In this document: in pieces, positions 9,854 through 17,538 of the stretch
Layout of the letters: every line of letters begins with the position of its first letter
Numbering within the stretch: position 1 is the stretch's first letter
Assembly (NCBI GenBank): GCA_023391695.1
Contig: JAEWAK010000025.1
Span: 1 to 64,000, forward strand
Direction: 5' to 3'
Length of the DNA stretch: 64,000 bases
From: Bacillota bacterium
GTDB taxonomy: Bacteria > Bacillota > Clostridia > Lachnospirales > Lachnospiraceae
The notes under the pieces: generated by a model
The model's input: the letters and a program-made list of their open reading frames with translations, nothing else
Databases searched by the model: none
Told to the model about the DNA's origin: nothing
Translations under genes and position numbers: made by a program

Positions 9854-10685
9854 ACTTTTCCTCCTGGTTCATTTTTAATTAACCTTGTTAATAAGTTACT
9901 ACAAGTATATTATATAATCTAAAATTTTTTTTCATATAGAAAATCCAAGGTATTAATATGCAGAAATCAAGGTTTCTTATATTCCTGATCATGCAAATTA
10001 GTACTCCATACCCTATCTCCATTGTTACTGACCGTATTTTTGACACAGACTTTTCTTCCTAGGTAAAATGTATTGCAGATATTCGTATGTTCATAGATAC
10101 CCTTGTGCATTTTATTATATTTTCTACCAGCATCTGCACAAACAGTTTTTCTATACAAGTACCTATAAAATTAAAAAGTCACTTTCACTATTCACTCAAG
10201 GATTAATTCTTTTATTTATAGTGCCTGATGGTGATACTTCCTAATATTTTATATCTATTTCATCGTTTCACCAAAAGCATTACTATAGGGACCTCAGACT
10301 CTGCACATTAGTCATATCAGTACTTTTTTATGATAAATCCAAACTACATCAAATTGATAAATGTAGCCTACAATACGAAATATACACCACAATCCCTGTT
10401 TCTATTTCGCATTAGTATCTATCCATACTTTCTTTTTCTTCACATTTAACTCATTGAGATGATATATTCCATTTTGACCTAATCCACTGTTACAGTAAAT
10501 AGTCCTAATTCTATGATTTTCGAACAAACACAAATATAACGACATAAAAAAGCAGGTGTACTCGTCCTATTAAGAACTGCAGCACACCCGGATTCAAATA
10601 TACGGTATTATTCGTACCTACCTAACATAAATAAACAGATTGCGTGATACTGAGCTAATCACTGCATTGCAACTTCAGCTCAGTC
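9854..10685. other. Long intergenic region, probably decayed sequence
   Basis: No convincing gene. The first 60 bases hold the leader of the sugar operon. The rest has short interrupted frames on the minus strand. One 47-codon ATG frame at 10402-10545 has no ribosome site and sits just behind a hairpin with arms GGTGT and ACACC followed by T6, so I do not call it a gene. The region borders the decayed element to its right and may be part of its debris. Confidence 0.4.
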
Positions 10686-10835
10686 TTAATAATTTTTATA
10701 AAAGCAATTTATTTTATGTTTATTAAATTCTTCAATATTCTCTCTAACAATTTCAAGCTGCATACCGCATAGTCTTTTTGCAGAAAGCGTCAAACCGATA
10801 ACAGATAATCTGTTTTTATCTTTGCATATGTTCAT
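10686..10835 (-). CDS. Small hypothetical protein (49 aa)
   Basis: The ATG at 10835 is preceded by GAAAGGAAAG, a reasonable ribosome site, and the frame runs 49 codons to TAA. The product is basic and charged (MNICKDKNRLSVIGLTLSAK at its start) with three cysteines and no membrane helix. I do not recognise it. It lies about 115 bp downstream of the recD2-like remnant on the same strand, so it may be a leftover cargo gene of the same element. Confidence 0.4.
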   Translation of the reverse strand: MNICKDKNRLSVIGLTLSAKRLCGMQLEIVRENIEEFNKHKINCFYKNY

Positions 10836-10949
10836 GTTCTTTCCTTCGTTTCTTTTCCGTTACGTTTGTGTTCGAGTAGGATTCCTATTCTCCTTCCTAA
10901 ATTAAACATAAGATGCAGCCTGCATTTTCTGCAGCCAATTATCTTATTT

Positions 10950-12617
10950 TCAATATGATTTCACCTGAACCGGCTGCTCAGCAAGCTCCTTTGTCTTCTT
11001 CTTTTGACTAAGGATCTTGCAATATACCTGAATCCTCTTACCAGACAATGTGTTACGTTCGTCAACATCATTCCTATGGATGGCAGCAAATAACGCGCTT
11101 TTTTGCCCGATTAATATAACCTTTGTCCTCGCTCTGGTAATTGCCGTATAGAGAAGGTTTCTTTTTAGCATGATATAAAAACTGTTGAGAACCGGCATAA
11201 TCACAATCGGATACTCTGCCCCCTGTGATTTGTGGATTGTCATAGCATAAGCTGGCTCAATCATATCCATATCCTCTACAGCATACTCAACCACACGCAC
11301 ACCGGAAAACTCAATGGAAACAGTAGAATCACTGTCCTCGTCAATCATCATAGACTTGATAAAGCCAACGTCCCCATTAGAGATATCTCCTTTATTTTTT
11401 GTCTGGACTACTTTATCACCCAAACGGTATATGCGGACACCTACTTTTAATTCAAGCACCCCCTGAGAATCAGGGTTCACCAATTCATGGATTACTTCAT
11501 TCAGCTTCTCCACACTGGCGGCCCCTCGGCTCCGAAATGGTGATAAAATCTGAACGTACTCCGTTCCACTGGCTGCAACTTCATTCCTATAATACTTCTG
11601 GATAAGATAAGCAGTTTCACAGTTTATAAAAACAAAATCGTTGCCATAAAGCAGGGAAGTCTTATTCTGCTTTATCGCATGTGCATTCATAGCAATCCGG
11701 CTGCCTTTGGACTGGCGAAATACCATATCCAAAACAGTAACCGGAATCAATCCGCAGGCAATGAGCTCACGAAATACATTACCTGCGTCAACCGAAGAAA
11801 GCTGATCGGCATCAATAGGATCCCGGTTACTAACATAATCTGAATCTCCATCATAAATGATTGACAATGCACTGTGAAGCGTCTTGGTCTCTGTATACCC
11901 TGTGCTTTCAGCCATACGTCTGCTGGCGCGACCGGTTGGAGCACTCAATAGCACTTTTCCATTCGGCTGTATCTTTTTAAATACCTCCAGTAAAATCTTT
12001 AAAGTAGTCGTTTTTCCTGTAACAGGTCCACCAGTAATAATGGAAAGCCTGTGTTCATACGCAGTTATAATTGCTTCCGCCTGCTTTTTTGAAAGCTGGA
12101 TCTTGGTTGTATTCTGAATCTCTGACAATATGGTAGAAATCTCTATCGAATTGCCTGGCTTCATTAAAAGTTTTGCTATACAAACAGCGGTTTTTACTTC
12201 TATATCAAAATTACGCGGGGTATAGATATTGCCGTTTTCTGAAAACATCCTTTTACTTTGCACCAATTGATACAAACCCAAAACCACAGACTTTTTATCT
12301 GCTACTTCAGCAGGAAAATCTTCATTTAGCAAGACATATGCTTTTTCACAGATCTTTTCTTTCGGAAGAAACAGGTGCCCAGCAGCCTGACTCTCATCCA
12401 TAGCATACTGCAGAGCTCCCTGAATCCGTTTCGAATCATTTACCGGGCAACCAATCTTACGTGCAATGGAATCAACGGTTTTAAAACCAAAACCAGAAAT
12501 AGCACAAAGTTCATATGGTCTGGTTCTTAGCACCTCCATCGTTTGACGTCCAAATTTCTTCTGGATTTTCGATGTATTTTTGATACTGATTCCAAACGGT
12601 GACAGATACTGCCCCCG
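10950..12617 (-). pseudogene. RecD2-like helicase gene, 5'-truncated and lacking Walker B
   Basis: RecD2 proteins are usually about 740 aa SF1B 5'-3' helicases. Here the recognisable frame enters at about 12617 (QYLSPFGIS, KKFGRQTMEVL) and continues through the helix-hairpin-helix region (ISGFGFKTVD), Walker A (GGPVTGKTTT) and the C-terminal motifs (AYAMTIHKSQGAEYP, LLYTAITRART). Two lesions are visible. The N-terminal OB part is gone and replaced by another gene. Also, the segment between DPIDAD and QLSSVDAGN lacks about 35 residues that normally hold the Walker B DExx box and most of motif III. The deletion is in frame, so an ORF from an ATG at 12539 stays open for 529 codons, but the product should not hydrolyse ATP. 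Confidence 0.8.
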
Positions 12618-12973
12618 CTGCCGCTTACAATGCGGGGTATTGTTCGATTTGGAATGATACTGACATAAGAGGATCCACTTGGTTTAAGCTCTTTCCCTTC
12701 ACAGTAATCCAGTTTACTTACTTTTCCGAAATGTACAACTGTATATGATTTGTTTCTAAAATCAACTGGTATTGAAGCTGCTGAAGCATTGCTGGAGCGT
12801 ATAACGGTAATCCGTACACCATCTTCGCCTCCATTCCAATAATCTTCCGAAGTACCGCTGCCCATACCGCCACCGCCGCCGTCCATATTACCATCGCCCT
12901 CTGCCAAGGCTGTCTGGTTGCCTATACAAATGAATAAAATAAAGCAAAGAAATACTGCCCATAATTTTTTCAT
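12527..12973 (-). pseudogene. Truncated Gly-rich secreted element protein fused to recD2 debris
   Basis: The ATG at 12973 follows a clear GGAGG. The product starts with a signal peptide (MKKLWAVFLCFILFICIG) and a Gly/Asp-rich segment, then about 80 residues that look like the N-terminus of a larger surface protein found in conjugative elements. After VSGSGGS (about 12615) the frame enters recD2 sequence out of register and ends in a basic tail with no homology. A deletion has therefore joined the 5' end of this gene to the middle of recD2. An intrinsic terminator sits just upstream of the ribosome site, so expression may be low. Confidence 0.65.
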
Positions 12974-12987
12974 TAAACACCTCCAAT

Positions 12988-13013
12988 AAAAAAACACAGT
13001 TTAGAAAACTGCG
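12988..13013 (-). terminator. Intrinsic terminator upstream of the Gly-rich protein gene
   Basis: On the minus strand the stem CGCAGTTT/AAACTGTG with a TCT loop is followed by seven T. It ends only a few bases before the GGAGG of the next gene. It may end an upstream transcript, or act as an attenuator in the leader. Confidence 0.6.
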
Positions 13014-13101
13014 CCTTTCGTTTTTTCATAATTTTGCTTATAACTTAATTTCTAGTTGGTGTCTTCCTCTCCTTTATAAGCCTGCCCATGGCAGACAAAT
13101 C

Positions 13102-13133
13102 AAAAAACGCAGCCACCAAGGACCGCGTTTTTT
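13102..13133. terminator. Terminator of the toxin-antitoxin operon
   Basis: Perfect 9-bp arms AAAAAACGC and GCGTTTTTT enclose a 14-nt loop. It lies 13 bp downstream of the toxin stop codon on the minus strand and could work both ways. Confidence 0.8.
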
Positions 13134-13145
13134 GTGTACTATTAT

Positions 13146-13466
13146 TTATAACAAATCGTGATATTCACGCGCTCCATACAGAACCCGCATAATAACGACC
13201 TGTTTTTGTTTTATATTAATAAGGTAAAATACCAAGTAGTTTTTAACGACCAGCTTTCGGTAGCCTTTAGAGGCTAAATACGGGTCAGCCACTTCTGAGC
13301 CCATATATGGGAACTCTTCCAGGCAGCTGATGGATTTTTCCATCTCATACATCAAATCTTCTGCTGCCTTCGGATTGACAAGTGTTTCGGTAATGTAGGT
13401 ATCAATTTCATCCAGATCTTCATAAGCTAAAGGTGTAAAGCGAATTTCATAAAAATCATTTTCCAT
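13146..13466 (-). CDS. RelE/ParE family toxin
   Basis: 106 aa, compact and basic at the end. The pattern YEIRFTPLAYEDLDEIDTYI at the N-terminus and KLVVKNYLVFYLI ... VVIMRVLYGAREY at the C-terminus is that of the RelE/ParE superfamily. Its start overlaps the antitoxin gene by 11 bases, the usual layout. RelE members cut mRNA on the ribosome and ParE members poison gyrase; the sequence alone does not decide which. It sits inside the decayed element and may be the module that kept the element from being lost. Confidence 0.85.
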   Translation of the reverse strand: MENDFYEIRFTPLAYEDLDEIDTYITETLVNPKAAEDLMYEMEKSISCLEEFPYMGSEVADPYLASKGYRKLVVKNYLVFYLINIKQKQVVIMRVLYGAREYHDLL

Positions 13467-13719
13467 GTTTTTCTCTCAGTCTGCCAAATACCTCACTTCC
13501 TGTTAGAAGCGGAACATTGTCCTCTAATTGCTTTTCCGCAGCTCCTAGTTTTCTATAAACCTCTAAAAGACCTAACTGCTTTTCATAGGTATCCAAACTC
13601 ATAACAACCAGATGACCGCTTCCATTCTTGGTAATGAAAACCGGCTCATTCTTTTGATAGCACAACTCAGAAATTTTTCCGGTATCTCTAAGATCAGCCA
13701 TTGGGCGAATAATAGGCAT
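13456..13719 (-). CDS. Phd/YefM family antitoxin
   Basis: 87 aa from the ATG at 13719. The upstream ATG at 13737 is less likely because the GGAG site lies between the two, 8 nt before 13719. The N-terminal MPIIRPMADLRDTGKISELC and EPVFITKNGSGHLVVMS segments are typical of the Phd/YefM DNA-binding fold; the C-terminal part should wrap the toxin. It probably represses its own promoter together with the toxin. The AT-rich promoter region just upstream contains overlapping ATTATA/TATAAT repeats that could be the operator. Confidence 0.87.
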   Translation of the reverse strand: MPIIRPMADLRDTGKISELCYQKNEPVFITKNGSGHLVVMSLDTYEKQLGLLEVYRKLGAAEKQLEDNVPLLTGSEVFGRLREKHGK

Positions 13720-13743
13720 AAAATCAACTCCTTTCATGCCTAT

Positions 13744-13773
13744 ATTATATCACATAATATGTATAATATTCAA
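13744..13773 (-). promoter_or_regulatory. Sigma-A type promoter of the antitoxin-toxin operon
   Basis: On the minus strand TTGAAT (13768-13773) and TATAAT (13744-13749) are separated by 18 nt, 25 bp upstream of the antitoxin ATG. The spacer is rich in ATATTATA-like symmetric repeats, suitable for antitoxin binding. Confidence 0.65.
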
Positions 13774-13799
13774 TCCAAATTATGACCGAATTATATACA

Positions 13800-14441
13800 T
13801 TAATCCATACTTCCGATTTGCTTATCCGGATCCCCATCATTATCGGTCGGAATACCCACTCCTTCTTCTATGGTTATCCAGCCAAAGGCGGGATCATAGA
13901 CCTGTCCCTTTTCGTTTTTACTTCCAGGCGCGGGAGCAGGCGGCTTTAATTCCTTCTTGGTTTCCTGTTTTGTCTCTTGTTTTGTATTCTTCTTTACCTC
14001 CTTCATTGTCTCCTGTTTGGATTGCTGTTTCGATGGAGTTGGTATCACAGTAGGATCTTTCTGAACCGGATGGGAAGAACCAGGATCTTCTAACTCAGTT
14101 TTACCTTCCGGAGTATCCGGAGCTTCCAGTTTTTCCGGGGAAGGATCGGTGAATTCCACCTTCGTTTCATTATCGTCACTTTCCACCACCTTGGGATATT
14201 CCTCTTTTTCAGGGGTGCTTGCAGCCACATTATCCCTGGTTTCAATCGTAGTCCCCGATATAGCAGGTGATGTTTTCTCACTCCAGCTATCCACCGGTGT
14301 TATGGACGAAGCCGGGTCAGGAACAAATTCCGTTTTCTCATTTCCCTGAAGAATCAAGCAAACCACCAGGATTCCTACACACAAAACTGCAAGTGAGCCG
14401 GCCATAAATGGTTTTGATGTTACAAACTTTTTCAGTTTCAT
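13800..14441 (-). CDS. Membrane-anchored Lys/Glu/Pro-rich element protein (DUF6550-like)
   Basis: 213 aa from the ATG at 14441, which lies 9 nt after AAAGGAG; the ATG at 14450 directly abuts that site and is less likely. One membrane helix near residues 13-32 (FMAGSLAVLCVGILVVCLIL) is followed by an extracytoplasmic, disordered region rich in Pro, Glu, Ser and Thr, with KQETKQETKKE repeats near 160-170. A short conserved-looking C-terminus contains VYDPAFGWITIEEG and DNDGDPDKQIGSM. The end resembles small proteins often seen in clostridial conjugative elements (DUF6550, from memory). Function unknown. It follows the broken recombinase gene and seems intact. Confidence 0.6.
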   Translation of the reverse strand: MKLKKFVTSKPFMAGSLAVLCVGILVVCLILQGNEKTEFVPDPASSITPVDSWSEKTSPAISGTTIETRDNVAASTPEKEEYPKVVESDDNETKVEFTDPSPEKLEAPDTPEGKTELEDPGSSHPVQKDPTVIPTPSKQQSKQETMKEVKKNTKQETKQETKKELKPPAPAPGSKNEKGQVYDPAFGWITIEEGVGIPTDNDGDPDKQIGSMD

Positions 14442-14906
14442 ATTGATCATCTCCTTTTAGATACTCTATACAAAATTTCAGTTCTTTTTTCAACATGCTG
14501 TACCCATAAGGCGGGTTAGTGCAAAGGTATTCACCTGCTTCTCCCTTGCACTTCATCACCGCACGAATTTTTTTGCTTGTGTCTTTTGCGTACCACTCGT
14601 TGATGATATTCAAAAACGGCGTAAAATCGCTGTCCTGCTGATTGTTGCTGTCAATTCCATTGTTGATGGCAATAAAGCGGATTCCTTTCTCCACAAACAG
14701 GACTTCGGTATAGAATCCTTCCTTTAAGTAATCACGCCCAAGCCGGGACATATCTTTGACGATAAGCGTTTTCACCTTACTCCTTCAATCTGTTCCAACA
14801 AATCGTTCCAACCGGGCCGCTCAAAGTTCGTTCCCGAAAAACCATCGTCCACGAAAAAGGTTGGATTCGGAAAATATGTGTCAAAAAACAAAAGCACTAT
14901 AGCCAT
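14338..14906 (-). pseudogene. Large serine recombinase remnant, frameshifted and truncated
   Basis: Two frames together give the N-terminal resolvase domain. The first, from an ATG at 14906, reads NPTFFVDDGFSGTNFERPGW and stops at GVR. The second continues with KTLIVKDMSRLGRDYLKEGF. One missing A at the junction (GTAAGGTG where GTAAAGGTG is expected) explains the shift. The part before NPTFF, including the catalytic serine region, is not recognisable. The second frame loses homology after NPPYGY (about 14505) and runs into the next gene's leader, so the recombinase and zinc-ribbon domains are gone. It cannot be an active integrase. It marks the former element. Confidence 0.8.
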
Positions 14907-15040
14907 CCTTCGTCCCTTTGGAGAGATTGTTGCCCGACCGTTTGATTAAAACACAGCACCTGATATCAAACATCTAATAGCTCAATTAAAGGCTTTAGAT
15001 GGAGACACAAAGATTTGTTTAAGAATTAAAAAAAATAAGG

Positions 15041-15103
15041 TCATATCTTAGATTTACGATATTCAGATGGTGACATACCAACTATTTTTTTAAATAAAAA
15101 ACC
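15041..15103 (-). pseudogene. 3' scrap of an AraC-family regulator
   Basis: The minus-strand frame GFLFKKIVGMSPSEYRKSKI followed by TGA matches the very end of AraC/XylS HTH domains, where FKK-x-G-x-(S/T)P-x-(E/D)YR is characteristic. Upstream it meets a terminator hairpin and a stop, so only about 20 codons survive. This is a deletion scar, not a gene. Confidence 0.65.
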
Positions 15104-15135
15104 CTTAATTCAGAATTTGCCTGATCTTAAGGGTT
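15094..15135 (-). terminator. Rho-independent terminator
   Basis: Minus-strand arms AACCCTTAAGATCAG and CTGAATTAAGGGTT with a 7-nt loop, followed by TTTTATTT. It overlaps the AraC scrap and could end transcription from the phosphoesterase gene. Confidence 0.75.
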
Positions 15136-15238
15136 CACTGCATATAGAATTCTTATTTATCTTGCTTACTAATCTAATTATAAATCATAAATTTTTGTAT
15201 TGAACAAAGTCTGGATACAGAAAGTCCTTGAATTTTAT

Positions 15239-15274
15239 CCGGCCAGGCAAGCAAGATTATCCTTGCCTGACCGG
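15239..15274. terminator. Strong hairpin downstream of the phosphoesterase gene
   Basis: Arms CCGGCCAGGCAAG and CTTGCCTGACCGG pair over 13 positions with one mismatch around a 10-nt loop. No T tract follows on either strand, so it may protect the mRNA 3' end rather than terminate by itself; the T-tract terminator lies 100 bp further on. Confidence 0.55.
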
Positions 15275-15310
15275 AAATCACTAAGTTTACAGTGGCCGAT
15301 CTATAATCCA

Positions 15311-17092
15311 TTACTGCACTGTAATATTTACATAACTGCCTAATTGCGTATACCCGTCATTCTGGAAAAATCCAATCTTATATGTTCCCGCATTTGCCAG
15401 TCCTCCGGTAAAAGTAACACTTCCGTTGGATATCCCGGTAGTTGCAGTTTGTGTATCATTTACGTATAGCCATGCTGTAGAGCCTTGAGACCCAGGGGTA
15501 TCGGAGCTTTTGTATATGCCAATCCAATCCTTGGCATTTCCCGGTCCGTTATTGAATGTAACTGTTATGTTTTCATCACGGGCATATGTGCTTTTATTAC
15601 TTGTAATGAAAGGTTTAGAGTTATACAGGAAAGTCCCTTGTCCTATCCACTCCTGGCGGGTGAAGTCCCTCCCTTTTATTACTACTTTATTGGAGTAGAC
15701 ATCGACACACAGTCCCTGACTGCCGCTCCCAGGCTGAGTATAGGTAGGATCATACCAGAGGTAGGCTGTCGAAGGTATATTTGCCATGTTGCAATACTGT
15801 TGATTGTAAAATTCTGTAGATTCCGTAAAAACGCTGTGAGTATGCCCTGTAAATAAGACTACCTGAGGAAATTGAGTCAATATACTTTTCAGTTGCTGAT
15901 CCTGCTGTTGATCCTGCATAGCGTTTGAGCCGGATACGGTATTACTTAGCGGCTGGTGTACAAATACGAAAATTGGCTTATTGGGACTTGCATTTTCATT
16001 TAGTTTTTGTTGAAACCAATTCAACTGGGTAGTGGAAAGAACTGCCTTATTCCCTGCAATAGCATCAGATCCAAGAACTATGAAATGATAATCATTTAGC
16101 CAGTAATCATAATAATTCCCCGGCATCCCGGTTTTTGTTAAAAACATGTTTTTAGCCGTATTATAATCAGTATAATTGAAGATATCATGGTTTCCCATTA
16201 CAAAGTATGTTTTTGCATGATTAACCGATCGAAGTACTGAATTGAGTTGATCATATTGCGCACTGCTTCCACTGTCTGTGATATCCCCATCAATTATTAA
16301 CGCACTGCTGTTCGGACTTATTTGATTCAAATCTTTTAATGCAGCTGTAAGATGTTGATTATAGATATCAGAACTTGAGGTATTTCTGATATGCGTATCA
16401 GAAATAACCTGAAAAGACATTACAGGTCCTGACCCTTCGTTGACTGTAACACTTGCCTTTGGAACTGCTCCCGTGGATGCAGCAATGCCTTTTACAGTGA
16501 AACTTCCGGCTTGTGAATACAGCGTCGGGTCAATGCGGTTCCATGTTACATTGACTGTCCCATTGGTTCCGTTGCTGTAATTTGCTGTTACTGTTGCAGG
16601 CAGAGAAGGTGCTGTTCCTGCACTGGTATTAACGTTTACTGGGCTAATTGATATGATTACAGGATTTTGACTTGCAGCAGCATTAAAACTAATACTTGCA
16701 GAAACAGTATAAGAATCATTGTATGCAAGTATAAATTTGTATTTTTTTCCGGCCGTATACCTGCTCTTTTGAGCGGATGGTATATTTGCAGGATCAAACG
16801 TGAAAGTGCCGTTACCGTCTGTAACTCCTTGATTGAGTACATAGTCCCACCAAATTGCAGGCTGACTTCCAGGGGTTACACTATCTTCATACAGTCCGAC
16901 CCAATCTTTCAGGTTGGTCGGACTTTGCGCATTGGTAACAGTAACATCCAAAATTCCGTTCACAGGTACGGAAGAATTAGAGACGGCAAGCGCCGGAGTT
17001 TCTGCCGCCTGAACAGCAGATATGTTACTGATAAGCAAAATTGGACAAATTAATAATGCAGCTACCTTTACCATAAATCTCAATTTAGACAT
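15311..17092 (-). CDS. Secreted metallophosphoesterase with Ig-like and duplicated flanking domains
   Basis: 593 aa with a signal peptide (residues 1-29, ending AVQA). A domain of about 95 residues (DWVGLY, TPGSQPAIWW) is followed by a bacterial Ig-like domain (about 140-220), a calcineurin-type phosphoesterase domain (about 225-470) and a second copy of the first domain type (DWIGIY, TPGSQGSTAW) at the C-terminus. The metal-binding motifs are complete: SDTHI, GDITDSG, GNHD, FVHQP and GHTHS. It should hydrolyse a phosphoester outside the cell; the substrate is unknown. GGGGGAACGATT precedes the ATG. It stands alone within the decayed element and seems intact. Confidence 0.85.
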   Translation of the reverse strand: MSKLRFMVKVAALLICPILLISNISAVQAAETPALAVSNSSVPVNGILDVTVTNAQSPTNLKDWVGLYEDSVTPGSQPAIWWDYVLNQGVTDGNGTFTFDPANIPSAQKSRYTAGKKYKFILAYNDSYTVSASISFNAAASQNPVIISISPVNVNTSAGTAPSLPATVTANYSNGTNGTVNVTWNRIDPTLYSQAGSFTVKGIAASTGAVPKASVTVNEGSGPVMSFQVISDTHIRNTSSSDIYNQHLTAALKDLNQISPNSSALIIDGDITDSGSSAQYDQLNSVLRSVNHAKTYFVMGNHDIFNYTDYNTAKNMFLTKTGMPGNYYDYWLNDYHFIVLGSDAIAGNKAVLSTTQLNWFQQKLNENASPNKPIFVFVHQPLSNTVSGSNAMQDQQQDQQLKSILTQFPQVVLFTGHTHSVFTESTEFYNQQYCNMANIPSTAYLWYDPTYTQPGSGSQGLCVDVYSNKVVIKGRDFTRQEWIGQGTFLYNSKPFITSNKSTYARDENITVTFNNGPGNAKDWIGIYKSSDTPGSQGSTAWLYVNDTQTATTGISNGSVTFTGGLANAGTYKIGFFQNDGYTQLGSYVNITVQ

Positions 17093-17538
17093 AATCGTTC
17101 CCCCTCACAAAATTTAATCTTATGAACAAAGAAAAAATAACTACTTTTGGTACCAGTAATATTTTACCATGTAATATATTCCTTTTTCAACTAATATTTT
17201 ACATTTTGTCAAATTTCACCCTATAGAGGAATATCCCTTTTATAGCTGTTTCTTTCGCCTGCAATGTGGATGTAACTGAAAATCTGCTCTTTCATGACAC
17301 TTGGAGGTTACTAAAAATATCAGATGTGGTATGGAGTCTGGAACTCTCCGTTCGACAAGTACGGGCCAGTTTCCAGATAGCGCATGGTAACAGCATAGAA
17401 GACTTTTTATTTACTGCATAAAGAAAAAGTACCCGCCCAAAATCGGTAGGTACTTAACTAAAAAGTTTAATTTTATTGCCCTCTTGACGGGGAGTACATC
17501 AATCCTTGATAACCCTATATTATATTCTCGCTTAAAGT
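17093..17538. other. Intergenic region between phosphoesterase and MBL genes
   Basis: Holds the phosphoesterase promoter region (left part) and the MBL operon terminator (17424-17456). Short broken minus-strand frames lie between 17220 and 17420, but I cannot assign them. Confidence 0.45.
17424..17456 (-). terminator. Terminator of the radical SAM-MBL operon
   Basis: Minus-strand arms AAGTACC and GGTACTT, loop of 15 nt, followed by TTTTCTTT. It lies about 85 bp downstream of the MBL stop codon. Confidence 0.7.

Larger units (their letters stand above)
14907..15310. other. Intergenic debris with an AraC scrap and two hairpins
   Basis: No intact gene. It contains the last codons of an AraC-type regulator (15041-15103), a terminator (15094-15135) and a strong hairpin (15239-15274). 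Nothing else is recognisable. Confidence 0.5.

Noticed and set aside
9967..10158. 63-codon minus-strand frame near the sugar operon leader
   Set aside because: No ribosome site, odd composition and no recognisable motif. It may be decayed transposase sequence, but I cannot support that.
17220..17420. Broken minus-strand frames resembling coding sequence (for example MRYLETGPYLSNGEFQ)
   Set aside because: Short, interrupted and without a family match; cannot be told from chance.
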